This document shows positions 18,887 to 30,705 of a stretch of 64,000 nucleotides of DNA, one piece after another. Positions within the stretch are counted from its first letter, which is position 1; each line of letters begins with the position of its first letter. Made by a program: the position numbers and the translations under genes. The stretch covers positions 141,161-205,160 of the forward strand of contig NZ_JAMDGZ010000022.1 in the NCBI RefSeq assembly GCF_028656935.1, read 5' to 3'. The notes under the pieces were generated by a model. The model did not search any database. It saw only the letters and a program-made list of their open reading frames with translations, and was not told the origin of the DNA. The DNA comes from Pseudomonas rubra. GTDB lineage: Bacteria > Pseudomonadota > Gammaproteobacteria > Pseudomonadales > Pseudomonadaceae.

Positions 18887-20740
18887 ATGCTCAAACGCCT
18901 TGCTTACCTGGCGCTGTGTGCCTGCGCCCCGTTGCATGCTGCCCCTTCATTCGATGACCCACGCCTTGCGCAACTGGCAGCCGAGCGCTACTGGATCGCC
19001 CTCGGTCATTACGAGACGGCCAAGCTTGGCGGCTGGCGCAGCTATGTCGACGACACACGCTTTTTTCTCGCCGACGACGGCGCCCACCACCCGGAGCAGG
19101 AACTGCGCGCCACCGTCAGAGCCCTGTATGCACCGGCAAGCCTTGGCGACCGCCATGCTCAATGCGTGTTCCCGGCGCGTACCCGCTGGCTGCGCGAGCA
19201 ATTGCAACTGAACGACCTACCGAGCCCGGACTGCAAGGAATACACCCAGTGGTTCAAGGACGTCTCGCCGCACAGTGCGGTGATGATCTTCCCGGCCGCC
19301 TACCTGAACAGCCCCTCGTCGATGTTCGGCCACACGCTGCTGCGCATCGACCAGGCCGACGTGCAGAGCAACAAAACCGCCCTGCTCAGCTACGCGATCA
19401 ACTTCGGCGCCTACATCGAGGGTAGCGACAACAGCATCCTGTATGCCTGGAAAGGCCTGATGGGTGGCTATCCGGGACTGTTCGCCCTGGTGCCGTACCA
19501 GGAAAAACTCTCCGAATACCGCAGCCTGGAAAACCGCGACCTGTGGGAATACCGGCTGAACCTGACCCCGGAAGAAACCGGGCGCATGGTCGAACATGTC
19601 TGGGAACTCAAGCAAATCCAGTTCGACTACTTCTTCTTCGACGAGAACTGCTCCTACCGCTTGCTAGAACTGCTGCAGGTGGCACGCCCGAGCCTGGACC
19701 TGACCTCGCAGTTTCCACTGACCGCCATCCCTACCGACACGGTCAAGGCCGTCAAGCAGGCCGGCCTGGTCGAGCGTATCGACTACCGGCCATCACGCGA
19801 ACGTGAACTGCTGGAGCGGGCCAAACCGCTGGATGCGGGCGAGCAACAGCAAGTGCTGGCGCTCAGTGCTGACACCGCACTGCTGCAAGGCCCCGACTTC
19901 AACGCGCTGCCCCGTGAGCGCCAAGCCCTGGTGCAAGACGCTGCCTATCGCCTGGAACGCTACCGGGCCAACGGCCAGGAGCGTGATCCGGCGCGCAGCA
20001 AACGCAGCTTCGAGTTGCTGCGGGCGATCAACCGCAACCCACCGCCGGAACTTGAAATCGAACGCCCGGGATTGCCTGAAGACGGCCATCAATCGCGTAC
20101 CTGGCAGTTGGGCATGGGCAGCCGCGATGATCGCGCCTTTGCCGAATATGGCCTGCGCATGGCGTATCACGACCTCAACGACAACGCCTACGGTTTCCCC
20201 CTCGGCGCACAAATCGAGATCCTCCAGCTCAAGCTGCGCCAGTACGAGGGCAATGACTGGCAGGTACAGCGCCTGGATCTGGCTACCATCCGCTCGCTGA
20301 CCCCGCGCAATGCCTTGCTGCAACCCTGGTCGTGGCAGGTGGCCGGGGGGCTTGAGCGAGTACTGGGCAAGCATGGCGACGAGGTGTTGGTCAGCCATGT
20401 CAACGGAGGCGCCGGCGGCACCTGGCAGCTGGCCGATGACCTGCTGGGCTTTGCCCTGGGCACCGTGCGGGTCGAACACAATAATGACTTCGCCGCCTTC
20501 ATTGCCCCGGCGGCGGGTTTCAATACCGGGCTGTTGTGGCGCAATCCGCTGGGCAACCTGAGTGTCGAGGCCAAGGCCGACTACTTCACCAATGGCGAAG
20601 TGCGCCGCAGCCTGAGTCTGAACCAGCAGTGGGAACTGTCCCGCGACCTGGGCCTGCGCCTGAGTGCCAGCCGCGACTTCAGCAAGCTGACCTCGGCGCA
20701 GAACGAGGTGATGCTGGAACTCAAGTGGTATCAGTACTGA
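18887..20740 (+). CDS. DUF4105 protein: periplasmic Lnb-like domain plus predicted outer-membrane barrel
   Basis: The 617-residue protein starts with a signal peptide (MLKRLAYLALCACAPLHA). The N-terminal half carries the DUF4105/Lnb periplasmic domain with SSMFGHTLLRID (about residues 140-151) and FDENCSYRLLELL (about 250-262); a His and a Cys in these motifs suggest a papain-like active site. From about residue 385 the chain alternates polar and hydrophobic residues in short strands and ends in ...LELKWYQY, with a terminal aromatic residue as in outer-membrane barrels. Function is unknown. The start is uncertain: a TTG three codons upstream is also possible and no ribosome site is clear. Confidence 0.85.
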   Translation: MLKRLAYLALCACAPLHAAPSFDDPRLAQLAAERYWIALGHYETAKLGGWRSYVDDTRFFLADDGAHHPEQELRATVRALYAPASLGDRHAQCVFPARTRWLREQLQLNDLPSPDCKEYTQWFKDVSPHSAVMIFPAAYLNSPSSMFGHTLLRIDQADVQSNKTALLSYAINFGAYIEGSDNSILYAWKGLMGGYPGLFALVPYQEKLSEYRSLENRDLWEYRLNLTPEETGRMVEHVWELKQIQFDYFFFDENCSYRLLELLQVARPSLDLTSQFPLTAIPTDTVKAVKQAGLVERIDYRPSRERELLERAKPLDAGEQQQVLALSADTALLQGPDFNALPRERQALVQDAAYRLERYRANGQERDPARSKRSFELLRAINRNPPPELEIERPGLPEDGHQSRTWQLGMGSRDDRAFAEYGLRMAYHDLNDNAYGFPLGAQIEILQLKLRQYEGNDWQVQRLDLATIRSLTPRNALLQPWSWQVAGGLERVLGKHGDEVLVSHVNGGAGGTWQLADDLLGFALGTVRVEHNNDFAAFIAPAAGFNTGLLWRNPLGNLSVEAKADYFTNGEVRRSLSLNQQWELSRDLGLRLSASRDFSKLTSAQNEVMLELKWYQY

Positions 20741-20747
20741 GGGCCTC

Positions 20748-20802
20748 ATCGCGGGGCAAGCCCGCTCCTACAGGATCTGTGGGAGCGGGCTTGCCCCGCG
20801 AT
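20748..20802. repeat. REP element pair (inverted)
   Basis: Inverted canonical REP arms with a short spacer, seven bases after the DUF4105 gene stop. Confidence 0.9.
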
Positions 20803-20885
20803 GCACCCCAACTGTTTCACACGGTTTTGACACGCCAGCAACCATTGCTCGCCTAGACTTTCCCTGGCAAGCGGAGAGTCTGAAC

Positions 20886-21239
20886 ATGCGGCGGTATTGG
20901 CTGGTAGTGGTGCTAATGGGTGTACTTGCGGGTTGCCAGACAACCCATGAGCAATTGATCAATCAGGGTTATCCACCGGCCTACGCCGATGGCTTCCAGG
21001 ATGGCTGCAGCAGCGGTCGCCAGGCTGCCGGGGTGATGGCCGGGGACTTTCGCAAGGACGTGCCGCGCTACCTGCGCAACCGCCAGTACGAATCCGGCTG
21101 GGACGATGGCTTTCGCCAGTGCCACGCCATGCAGGAGAACCAGGACCTGCAGGAATATCGCGCCCGTCACTGGGACGAGCGCGATGATCAGTGGCAACAG
21201 GAAAAGGACCGCGACGCCGCGCGGGCCTATCACCGCTAG
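20886..21239 (+). CDS. Small lipoprotein, function unknown
   Basis: A 117-residue protein with a lipobox LAGC (Cys17) after a short hydrophobic signal, so it should be lipidated. The mature chain is hydrophilic, rich in Tyr, Arg and Asp, and repeats the motif DGFQDGC / DGFRQC. GGAGA precedes the start. It ends one base before the convergent gdhA stop. I do not recognise a characterised relative. Confidence 0.82.
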   Translation: MRRYWLVVVLMGVLAGCQTTHEQLINQGYPPAYADGFQDGCSSGRQAAGVMAGDFRKDVPRYLRNRQYESGWDDGFRQCHAMQENQDLQEYRARHWDERDDQWQQEKDRDAARAYHR

Positions 21240-21240
21240 G

Positions 21241-22593
<1,353 letters not shown>

Positions 22594-22717
22594 TCAGAGA
22601 GGCTTATTGGTTTTTTCCCCGACTCTACCAAGAAGCACGCGCACCGGAACAGGGCGAAATGTCGTTTTTATGAAATTAAATGGTGCATTTGTATAAGTGT
22701 ATACATGTTGTGCCGTG

Positions 22718-22745
22718 GTCGCGGGGCAAGCCCGCTCCTACAGGG
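22718..22745 (+). repeat. Single REP unit
   Basis: One REP arm (GTCGCGGGGCAAGCCCGCTCCTAC) without an inverted partner, upstream of gdhA and beyond the ettA terminator. Confidence 0.85.
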
Positions 22746-22764
22746 ACGAGGGAAACTTCGGGTA

Positions 22765-22797
22765 AAAAAAACGGGGCCCGAAGGCCCCGTTCCAGTG
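22765..22797 (-). terminator. Intrinsic terminator of ettA
   Basis: Stem AACGGGGCC / GGCCCCGTT with loop TTCG-like, followed by an eight-T run on the minus strand, 15 bases after the ettA stop. Confidence 0.9.
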
Positions 22798-22811
22798 CAA
22801 CCCCGTGCGGG

Positions 22812-24476
22812 TTATGCCAGTTTCTTGTGCCGTACCCGATGCGGCTGGGCAGCAGCTTCGCCCAGGCGCTTCTTGCGATCGGCTTCGTACTCGGTGTAGT
22901 TACCTTCGAAGAACACCGCCTGCGAATCGTCTTCGTAAGCCAGGATGTGGGTCGCCACGCGGTCAAGGAACCAGCGATCGTGAGAGATCACAATGGCGGC
23001 GCCCGGGAAGTCCAGCAGGGCTTCCTCCAGCGAACGCAGGGTTTCCACGTCCAGGTCGTTGGACGGTTCGTCGAGCAGCAGGACGTTGGCGCCCTCTTTC
23101 AGGGTCAGGGCCAGGTGCAGACGGCCGCGCTCACCACCGGAGAGGTCCTTGACGAACTTCTGCTGATCGCCGCCCTTGAAGTTGAAACGACCGACATAGG
23201 TGCGCGACGGAATCTCGTAGGTGCCGATGCGCAGTTGGTCGGAACCGTCGGAGATCTGCTGGAACACGGTCTTGTTGCCGTCCAGGTCCTCGCGGCTCTG
23301 GTCGACGCAGGCCAGTTGCACGGTATCACCGATCTCGATGCTGCCCGAGTCCGGTTGCTCTTTGCCCATCAACATGCGGAACAGGGTCGACTTACCGGCG
23401 CCGTTACCGCCGATAACGCCGACGATCGCGCCTTTTGGCATAGAGAACGACAGGTTGTCGATCAGTACGCGATCGCCATAGCCCTTGCTGACGTTCTTGA
23501 ACTCGATCACCTTGTCACCCAGGCGCGGACCGGCCGGGATGTAGATCTCGTTGGTCTCGCTGCGCTTCTGGAATTCCTGCGACTGCATCTCTTCAAAGCG
23601 CTGCAGACGGGCCTTGGATTTGGACTGGCGAGCCTTGGCGCCTTTGCGCACCCACTCCAGTTCTTCCTTCATGGCCTTTTCGTGGGCCGACTGCTGCTTG
23701 GATTCCTGGGCCAGACGATCGGACTTGGCTTCCAGCCAACCCGAGTAGTTGCCCTCATAAGGAATACCGGCGCCGCGATCGAGTTCGAGGATCCAGCCTG
23801 CGACGTTGTCGAGGAAGTAACGGTCGTGGGTAATGGCTACCACGGTGCCCGGGAAGTCGTGGAGGAAGTGCTCAAGCCAAGCGACGGAGTCGGCGTCCAG
23901 GTGGTTGGTCGGCTCGTCGAGCAGGAGCATGTCGGGGGCCGACAGCAGCAGGCGGCACAGGGCCACACGGCGCTTCTCACCACCGGACAGGTGCTCGACC
24001 TTGGCGTCCCAGGCCGGCAGGCGCAGGGCGTCGGCGGCCACTTCCAGCTGGCGCTCGAGGTTGTGGCCGTCGCTGGCCTGGAGGATGGCTTCAAGCTTGG
24101 CCTGTTCGGCGGCCAGCTTGTCGAAGTCGGCATCAGGTTCGGCGTAAGCGGCGTAGACTTCGTCCAGGCGGGCCTGGGCGTCCTTGATCACGCTGACCGC
24201 TTCCTCGACCACTTCACGCACGGTCTTGGACGGGTCCAGCTGCGGCTCCTGGGGCAGGTAACCGATATTGAGCTCCGGCATCGGACGGGCTTCGCCGTCG
24301 AACTCGGTGTCTACACCCGCCATGATTTTCAACAGAGTGGATTTACCCGAGCCGTTGAGGCCGAGCACGCCGATTTTGGCGCCGGGGAAAAACGACAGGG
24401 AGATGTTCTTCAAGATTTCCCGCTTCGGCGGGACAACTTTGCCCAGCCGATGCATGGTATAGACGTATTGAGCCAT
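22812..24476 (-). CDS. ettA: Energy-dependent translational throttle protein EttA
   Basis: ABC-F ATPase that binds the ribosomal E site and gates entry into the elongation cycle according to the ATP/ADP ratio. The 554-residue protein has two ABC modules, each with Walker A (GLNGSGKST and GGNGAGKST), a signature (LSGGEKRR and LSGGERGR) and DEP. A charged linker ([18 protein letters not shown]) between the modules corresponds to the P-site tRNA interaction motif. ATG at 24476 starts the family sequence [13 protein letters not shown]; the longer open frame is not used. Confidence 0.96.
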   Translation of the reverse strand: MAQYVYTMHRLGKVVPPKREILKNISLSFFPGAKIGVLGLNGSGKSTLLKIMAGVDTEFDGEARPMPELNIGYLPQEPQLDPSKTVREVVEEAVSVIKDAQARLDEVYAAYAEPDADFDKLAAEQAKLEAILQASDGHNLERQLEVAADALRLPAWDAKVEHLSGGEKRRVALCRLLLSAPDMLLLDEPTNHLDADSVAWLEHFLHDFPGTVVAITHDRYFLDNVAGWILELDRGAGIPYEGNYSGWLEAKSDRLAQESKQQSAHEKAMKEELEWVRKGAKARQSKSKARLQRFEEMQSQEFQKRSETNEIYIPAGPRLGDKVIEFKNVSKGYGDRVLIDNLSFSMPKGAIVGVIGGNGAGKSTLFRMLMGKEQPDSGSIEIGDTVQLACVDQSREDLDGNKTVFQQISDGSDQLRIGTYEIPSRTYVGRFNFKGGDQQKFVKDLSGGERGRLHLALTLKEGANVLLLDEPSNDLDVETLRSLEEALLDFPGAAIVISHDRWFLDRVATHILAYEDDSQAVFFEGNYTEYEADRKKRLGEAAAQPHRVRHKKLA

Positions 24477-24521
24477 GGAAAAACCTAGCGTCAGAGACGA
24501 AAAGATGAAAGCTAAACAGAT

Positions 24522-24543
24522 AAAGGGCGCCGTAGCGCCCAGG
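24522..24543. other. Hairpin in the ettA-morA intergenic region
   Basis: GGGCGC-CGTA-GCGCCC inverted repeat about 50 bases upstream of ettA, likely in its mRNA leader. The remainder of the 24477-24743 gap shows no other clear element. Confidence 0.4.
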
Positions 24544-24743
24544 AAAGGGCCAAAGCTACCGTAATGCGCCGGGTTGGGCAAACCGCCGACGAACAGGGCT
24601 GGCACTTTGCCACGTTTGCGGGCATGCTAGCCGCCCTTCGGGCGTCCAGCTTATAGTGCGCAACCGGAGCCGTCGCCAGGAACGCGGCGCTTGCCAATCA
24701 GCAGCTCTAAACCTGCCATCCAGCCATACCGCAGGATCAACGT

Positions 24744-27700
24744 TTGACCAATCTCACTCAGCCGTCATCCCTGCGCAAGCCGGCCAGTGCGCCAGGCTCG
24801 CCATTGCGCGGCTCATTGAAAAGCGCGCTGGCGGTGTTGGTGCTATTGCTGCTCGGCCTGCTGCTGTGGCAGTTGATCGCCCAATTCCGTCATACCCAGG
24901 CCGACCAATACCAGCACAGCCTCAACGCCAGTGCCGAGCTGGCCGATCACATGAGCCTGAACATGACGCTCAAGGCCCAGGTAGCCTTGAACCAGGTCCA
25001 GCAGTACCGCTCGTCGCCTGGCCCTGAGCAACTGCCGCAGGTCATCGCTCGGTTACAGCAGCAACAGCCGAAGCTGCTTAGTGTTGCCTGGATCGGAGCC
25101 GACGGCAGCCTGCAGGCCGACAGCTTGAACGGCACGCCCGATTATCAGGCGCTGGACGAACTGCTGCGGCTGAATCAGGGACGCGATTTCTATTACAGCA
25201 ACAGCGCCGACAACCAGCAGGTCTACCTGCTGCTGCGTCAGCCGGGCGACGCGCCCAGCGGCTACTGGTTCCTGCGCCTGGCATCGAGCTACTACAACGA
25301 CCTGACCAATCATCTGGACCGCCCCAACCATCCTTTGTGGTTGCTGGAAAACAGCCGCACTGGCGACATCATCAACCGCCACCAACCGACGTCCGGCAGC
25401 GATGAACCGTTGCAGAGCGTGATGCTGGCGTTCCTCGACAACAGCACCTGGCAATTGCGCGGGCTGTTCGACGCAGGCCTGGCGCGCCAGCAATTACTGC
25501 CGGCGCTGATCGGCAAATGCATGCTCGGCCTGTTCTGCGCGCTGGTCCCGCTGCTGGCGCTGATCAACATGCGCCGCCGTCACCGCCTGCTGCAGGAAAG
25601 CCGGCGGCGCTACCACGATATTTTCGAAGGCACCGGCGTTGCCCTGTGCGTGCTCGATCTCTCCGGCCTGCCTGGCCAGTTGGAGCGTTACCGCCTGCGC
25701 AGTCGCCCTGCCCTGGAGCAGCGCCTGGCCTTCGACCCGCCACTGCGCCGACTGCTGCTGCAGGAACTCAAAGTCACTGAAGTCAACCAGGTGGCTTTGC
25801 AACTGCTGGGCGTCAACTGCTGCGACAGTGCCTGGCAACGCCTGGTGGAGGGTGAGCAGAGCGGCAACGAAGGCATCGGCATCCAGTTGCTCGGGGCAAT
25901 CCTCGACAACCAGCAACAGCTTGAACTGGAGATGCGCCTGCCCACCGCCGATGGCCAGGACTTGCACCTGTGGCTGATGGTGCGCTTCCCGCAACAGCGC
26001 CGCGACTACCAGGCGGTCATCCTCAGCATCAGCGACATCACCAGCCGCAAGCAGGTCGAGCTGTCATTGCTCGAGCGCGAGAGTTTCTGGTCGGATGTGG
26101 TGCGTACCGTGCCCGATCAGCTGTACGTGCAGGATGTACAGAGCCAGTTGATGATCTTCAGCAACCGCAACCTGGGCCAGACCCTGGGTTACAACCGCAC
26201 CGAGCTTGCACAGATGGGCGACCACTTCTGGGAACTGTTGCTGCACCCGGACGACGCCGAACTGTACCGGCAGATGCGCCTGCAACAGCGTGCCTCGGGT
26301 TACGTCGAGCAGTTGCATTGCCAGTTGCGTTTTCGTCATCACGACCAGAACTGGCGCCGCTTCGACATCCGCGAGCAGGCCCTGACCCGCGATAACGCCG
26401 GTTGCGTGACGCGGATCATCGGCGTCGGCAAGGACGTCACCGAACAGATCGAGGCCAGCGAATCCCTGCGCGACAGCGAACAGCGCTACCGCATGCTCGC
26501 CGAAAGCATCAGCGATGTGATCTTCTCCACCGACAGCCAGATGCAACTGAACTACGTCAGCCCGTCGATCCAGGCAGTACTGGGCTTTGAAGTGCAGTGG
26601 ATCTTCGAAAACGGCTGGCACTCGACCATCGCCAACCCGGCCCAACTCACCGGCATCTACAGCCTGGTCGAACGGATCAACAAGGCCCTGACAGATCCTG
26701 AACAACTGGAGCAGTTGCGTACCCAGTTGCCGCCCCAGCTGTTTCTGTTCGACTGCCTGCGCGCCGACGGCCGCAAGATTCCCATCGAACTGCGCCTGGT
26801 GCTGGTCTGGGATGACCACAACCGTTTCGAAGGCATCCTTGGCGTCGGCCGCGATATCAGCCAGCAACGCCGCGCCGAAAAAGACCTGCGCATGGCCGCC
26901 ACGGTATTCGAGCATTCGACCTCGGCCATCCTCATCACCGACCCGGCAGGTTACATTGTCCAGGCCAACGAAGCCTTCAGCCGCGTCAGTGGCTACGACG
27001 TGGCCGATGTCCTCGACCAGTTGCCAAGCATGCTGACCGTCGATGAGCACCAGGAAGCGCATCTGCGCTACGTGCTCAAGCAATTGCACCAGCGCGGCAC
27101 CTGGGAAGGCGAAGTGTGGCTCAAGCGCCGCAACGGCGAGCATTATCCGGCCTGGGTCGGCATTACGGCGGTGCTCGATGACGAAGGCGACCTGGCCAGC
27201 TACGTGTGCTTCTTTACCGACATCAGCGAGCGCAAGGCCAGCGAACAGCGTATCCATCGCCTGGCCTACTACGACGCCCTGACCCACCTGCCCAACCGCA
27301 CCCTGTTCCAGGACCGTTTGCACACGGCGCTGCTGCAGGCCGACCGGCAGAAGGCCTGGGTGGTGTTGATGTTCCTCGACCTCGACCGCTTCAAGCCGAT
27401 CAACGACTCCCTTGGCCATGCTGCGGGCGATCGCATGCTCAAGGACATGGCCGAGCGTCTGCTCGACTGCGTGGATGACGACGACACCGTGGCGCGCATG
27501 GGTGGCGACGAGTTCACCCTGCTGCTGCAACCGCGTGCTACCCGCGAAATGGCCCTGAACCGGGCCATCCACGTGGCCGAACAGATCCTGGGCAGCCTGG
27601 TGCGGCCGTTCGTACTGGAGAACCGTGAGTTCTTCGTCACCGCCAGTATCGGCATCGCCCTCAGCCCGCAGGATGGCAGCGAGCTCAGCCAGCTGATGAA

Positions 27701-28574
27701 GAACGCCGACACCGCCATGTACCACGCCAAGGAGCGCGGCAAGAACAACTTCCAGTTCTACCAGGCCGACATGAACGCCAGTGCCCTGGAGCGCCTGGAA
27801 CTGGAAAGCGACCTGCGCCATGCGCTGGAACAGAACGAATTCATCCTCTACTACCAGCCGCAGTTCAGCGGCGACGGCAAACGCCTGACCGGTGCCGAGG
27901 CGCTGCTGCGCTGGCGCCATCCGCGGCGCGGGCTGGTGCCGCCTGGGGACTTCATCCCGGTGATCGAGGAGCTGGGCCTGGTGGTCGATGTCGGCGACTG
28001 GGTGCTCAAGGAAGCCAGCCGTCAGCTCAAGGCCTGGCACCAGGCCAAGGTGCGGGTGCCGAAGGTCTCGGTGAACATCTCGGCGCGACAGTTCTCCGAC
28101 GGCCAGTTGGGCGAACGCATCGCCACCATCCTCCAGGAGACCGGCCTGCCGCCGGCTTGCCTGGAACTGGAGCTGACCGAAAGTATCCTGATGCGCGAGG
28201 TCAACGAGGCCATGGTGATCCTCGACAGCCTGAAGAACCTCGGCCTGAGCATCGCGGTCGACGACTTTGGCACTGGTTACTCCTCGCTCAACTACCTCAA
28301 GCAGTTCCCCATCGACGTGCTGAAGATCGACCGCACCTTCGTCGACGGCCTGCCCGAGGGTGAACAGGATGCGCAGATCGCCCGGGCAATCATTGCCATG
28401 GCCCACAGCCTGAACCTGGCGGTGATCGCCGAGGGTGTGGAAACCCACGAGCAACTGGAGTTCCTGCGCGAACATGGCTGCGACGAGGTCCAGGGCTACC
28501 TGTTCGGACGGCCGATGCCGGCGCATCAGTTCGAGGCGCAGTTCAGCAACGAAACCCTGTTCATGTTCGAGTAA
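24744..28574 (+). CDS. morA: MorA-type membrane diguanylate cyclase/phosphodiesterase
   Basis: A 1276-residue c-di-GMP enzyme. Two membrane segments (about residues 28-48 and 252-272) enclose a periplasmic sensor domain of about 200 residues. Several PAS modules follow (about 285-430, 440-570, 575-710 and 715-835). Then comes a GGDEF domain with an intact GGDEF motif (residues 920-924), and an EAL domain with EALLRW beginning at Glu1052, plus DDFGTGYSS. Both output domains therefore look active. The TTG start is supported by AGGA seven bases upstream, and no ATG gives the first membrane segment. Position beside glyA matches morA, a flagellar and biofilm regulator in pseudomonads. Confidence 0.93.
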   Translation: MTNLTQPSSLRKPASAPGSPLRGSLKSALAVLVLLLLGLLLWQLIAQFRHTQADQYQHSLNASAELADHMSLNMTLKAQVALNQVQQYRSSPGPEQLPQVIARLQQQQPKLLSVAWIGADGSLQADSLNGTPDYQALDELLRLNQGRDFYYSNSADNQQVYLLLRQPGDAPSGYWFLRLASSYYNDLTNHLDRPNHPLWLLENSRTGDIINRHQPTSGSDEPLQSVMLAFLDNSTWQLRGLFDAGLARQQLLPALIGKCMLGLFCALVPLLALINMRRRHRLLQESRRRYHDIFEGTGVALCVLDLSGLPGQLERYRLRSRPALEQRLAFDPPLRRLLLQELKVTEVNQVALQLLGVNCCDSAWQRLVEGEQSGNEGIGIQLLGAILDNQQQLELEMRLPTADGQDLHLWLMVRFPQQRRDYQAVILSISDITSRKQVELSLLERESFWSDVVRTVPDQLYVQDVQSQLMIFSNRNLGQTLGYNRTELAQMGDHFWELLLHPDDAELYRQMRLQQRASGYVEQLHCQLRFRHHDQNWRRFDIREQALTRDNAGCVTRIIGVGKDVTEQIEASESLRDSEQRYRMLAESISDVIFSTDSQMQLNYVSPSIQAVLGFEVQWIFENGWHSTIANPAQLTGIYSLVERINKALTDPEQLEQLRTQLPPQLFLFDCLRADGRKIPIELRLVLVWDDHNRFEGILGVGRDISQQRRAEKDLRMAATVFEHSTSAILITDPAGYIVQANEAFSRVSGYDVADVLDQLPSMLTVDEHQEAHLRYVLKQLHQRGTWEGEVWLKRRNGEHYPAWVGITAVLDDEGDLASYVCFFTDISERKASEQRIHRLAYYDALTHLPNRTLFQDRLHTALLQADRQKAWVVLMFLDLDRFKPINDSLGHAAGDRMLKDMAERLLDCVDDDDTVARMGGDEFTLLLQPRATREMALNRAIHVAEQILGSLVRPFVLENREFFVTASIGIALSPQDGSELSQLMKNADTAMYHAKERGKNNFQFYQADMNASALERLELESDLRHALEQNEFILYYQPQFSGDGKRLTGAEALLRWRHPRRGLVPPGDFIPVIEELGLVVDVGDWVLKEASRQLKAWHQAKVRVPKVSVNISARQFSDGQLGERIATILQETGLPPACLELELTESILMREVNEAMVILDSLKNLGLSIAVDDFGTGYSSLNYLKQFPIDVLKIDRTFVDGLPEGEQDAQIARAIIAMAHSLNLAVIAEGVETHEQLEFLREHGCDEVQGYLFGRPMPAHQFEAQFSNETLFMFE

Positions 28575-28579
28575 CCCCC

Positions 28580-28615
28580 ATCGCGGGGCAAGCCCGCTCC
28601 CACTTGCCCCGCGAT
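28580..28615. repeat. REP pair, internally shortened
   Basis: ATCGCGGGGCAAGCCCGCTCCCAC joined directly to CTTGCCCCGCGAT, so the second arm lacks its GGGAGC part. It lies just after the morA stop. Confidence 0.8.
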
Positions 28616-28737
28616 GAATCCGCCACCTGTCCCTGAATGAAGCCCACTTGTCTGCGACATGATGCCCTTTCATATGCCAGACAAAAGCTGATGAGGTAGA
28701 ATGCCCGCCTATTTCAGCACGATCCTTGAGGACCGCC

Positions 28738-29991
28738 ATGTTCAGCCGTGATTTGACCATTGCCAAGTACGACGCCGATCTCTTTGCCGCCATGGAGCAA
28801 GAAGCCCAGCGCCAGGAAGAACATATCGAGCTGATCGCCTCGGAAAACTACACAAGCCCCGCCGTCATGGAAGCCCAGGGCTCGGTGCTGACCAACAAGT
28901 ACGCCGAAGGCTACCCGGGCAAGCGCTACTACGGCGGTTGCGAATACGTCGACGTGGTCGAGCAACTGGCCATCGACCGTGCCAAGGAACTGTTCGGCGC
29001 CGACTACGCCAACGTCCAGCCGCACGCCGGCTCCCAAGCCAACAGCGCCGTCTACCTGGCCCTGCTGTCGGCCGGTGACACCATCCTGGGCATGAGCCTG
29101 GCCCACGGTGGTCACCTGACCCACGGCGCCAACGTCAGCGCCTCGGGCAAACTGTACAACGCCGTCCAGTACGGTATCGACGCCAACGGCCTGATCGACT
29201 ACGACGAAGTCGAGCGCCTGGCGGTCGAGCACAAGCCGAAGATGATCGTTGCCGGTTTCTCGGCCTACTCGCAGATCCTCGACTTCCCGCGCTTCCGCGA
29301 AATCGCCGACAAGGTCGGTGCCTACCTGTTCGTCGACATGGCCCACGTAGCCGGCCTGGTCGCTGCAGGCGTGTACCCGAACCCGGTGCCATTCGCCGAC
29401 GTGGTCACCACCACTACCCACAAGACCCTGCGCGGTCCGCGTGGCGGCCTGATCCTCGCGCGTGCCAACGCCGAGATCGAGAAGAAGCTCAACTCTGCCG
29501 TCTTCCCGGGCGCCCAGGGCGGCCCGCTGGAGCACGTGATCGCCGCCAAGGCCATCTGCTTCAAGGAAGCGCTGCAGCCTGAGTTCAAGGCCTACCAGCA
29601 ACAAGTGGTGAAGAACGCCCAGGCCATGGCCGGTGTGTTCATCGAGCGCGGTTTCGACGTAGTGTCCGGCGGTACTGAAAACCACCTGTTCCTGCTGTCG
29701 CTGATCAAGCAGGAAATCTCCGGTAAAGACGCCGACGCCGCCCTGGGTCGCGCTTTCATCACCGTCAACAAGAACTCGGTACCGAACGACCCACGTTCGC
29801 CGTTCGTCACCTCCGGCCTGCGCTTCGGCACCCCGGCCGTGACCACTCGTGGCTTCAAAGAGGCCGAGTGCAAAGAACTGGCCGGCTGGATCTGCGACAT
29901 CCTGGCTGACCTGAACAACGAAGCGGTGATCGACGCCGTTCGTGAGAAGGTCAAGGCCATCTGCGCCAAACTGCCGGTATACGGCAAGTAA
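28738..29991 (+). CDS. glyA: Serine hydroxymethyltransferase
   Basis: PLP enzyme interconverting serine and glycine with transfer of a one-carbon unit to tetrahydrofolate. The 417-residue length and motifs are canonical, including the PLP lysine Lys229 in [14 protein letters not shown] at the same number as in E. coli. ATG at 28738 is preceded by GAGGA. Pseudomonads often carry two or three glyA copies; the position next to morA fits the PAO1 glyA3 copy. Confidence 0.97.
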   Translation: MFSRDLTIAKYDADLFAAMEQEAQRQEEHIELIASENYTSPAVMEAQGSVLTNKYAEGYPGKRYYGGCEYVDVVEQLAIDRAKELFGADYANVQPHAGSQANSAVYLALLSAGDTILGMSLAHGGHLTHGANVSASGKLYNAVQYGIDANGLIDYDEVERLAVEHKPKMIVAGFSAYSQILDFPRFREIADKVGAYLFVDMAHVAGLVAAGVYPNPVPFADVVTTTTHKTLRGPRGGLILARANAEIEKKLNSAVFPGAQGGPLEHVIAAKAICFKEALQPEFKAYQQQVVKNAQAMAGVFIERGFDVVSGGTENHLFLLSLIKQEISGKDADAALGRAFITVNKNSVPNDPRSPFVTSGLRFGTPAVTTRGFKEAECKELAGWICDILADLNNEAVIDAVREKVKAICAKLPVYGK

Positions 29992-30007
29992 GCTCAGTTG
30001 CGTTGAC

Positions 30008-30038
30008 AAAAAACCCGGCCATGCGCCGGGTTTTTTTC
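30008..30038 (+). terminator. Intrinsic terminator of glyA
   Basis: Stem AAACCCGGC / GCCGGGTTT with a five-base loop, followed by a T run, 17 bases after the glyA stop. Confidence 0.92.
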
Positions 30039-30114
30039 CGTCTGTGAGTCACTGCGGTACAGCGTCAGGGTTGGCCGGGAGGAATCCACCTCAGGTACTC
30101 ATGGAGAACCCCCG

Positions 30115-30705
30115 ATGGCTACACACCGACAGCAGTCGTTCATCGCCCAAGTCGATACCCCGCGCTTGCCCCTGCACTTTCTGGAAACTCTGACAGGTGG
30201 CCCGGTACGGATCACCCAGGCGCGCACCGGCGGCGGACTTTTCAGCGGCCGTCCGCAGCAACGCGACGACTCCCACCTACTGGGCCACCAGCCCAGCGAA
30301 ACTGCCGCCGAACTCTTGCTGCTCTACTTTCGCAGCACCGATGACGGCTATGCCCTGTACGTCCGCACACCCGGCGCACACTTTGGCAAGTGCCTGGGCA
30401 TGGACACCCATGAGGACCTGGAGCGCTACGCCGGTGGTGCCATAGGCGCCTTTGCGCCCGATAGTCACGCCCCCTTGAAGGTCAACCTCATGGGCGCCAA
30501 AGGGCCGATGCAGTTGCTCGACTTCAAGAGCGACAGCCTGATCATCCACCTGCAGGACCGTCGTTCCGGACAAACCTGGCACCGCTATCGACGCCATGAC
30601 GCCCCCCACCTCTACATCGGCGCCAAAGGTGGCGAAGCACTGCCGCTGCGCTTGCGTATCACTGAGCGCAATGCCGCTTATTTGAGCAATCCTGACGAAG
30701 TCTAA
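30115..30705 (+). CDS. Unknown 196-residue protein
   Basis: Starts MATHRQQSFIAQVDTP behind a good ribosome site (GGAGA, 8 bases upstream). It has no signal peptide or membrane segment. The chain is rich in short beta-like stretches (AELLLLYF, YALYVRT, DSLIIHLQDRRSGQTWHRY, APHLYIGA), which would suit an all-beta domain such as a trefoil or jelly roll, but I cannot name a family. GC content is like that of the core genes, unlike the next cassette. A stem-loop (30712-30742) follows it. Confidence 0.7.
   Translation: MATHRQQSFIAQVDTPRLPLHFLETLTGGPVRITQARTGGGLFSGRPQQRDDSHLLGHQPSETAAELLLLYFRSTDDGYALYVRTPGAHFGKCLGMDTHEDLERYAGGAIGAFAPDSHAPLKVNLMGAKGPMQLLDFKSDSLIIHLQDRRSGQTWHRYRRHDAPHLYIGAKGGEALPLRLRITERNAAYLSNPDEV

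Noticed and set aside
26064..28793. 909-codon open frame antisense to morA
   Set aside because: It mirrors the coding strand of a fully supported multi-domain protein; its translation is low-complexity, with no domain or ribosome site. Long antisense frames are expected in GC-rich DNA.
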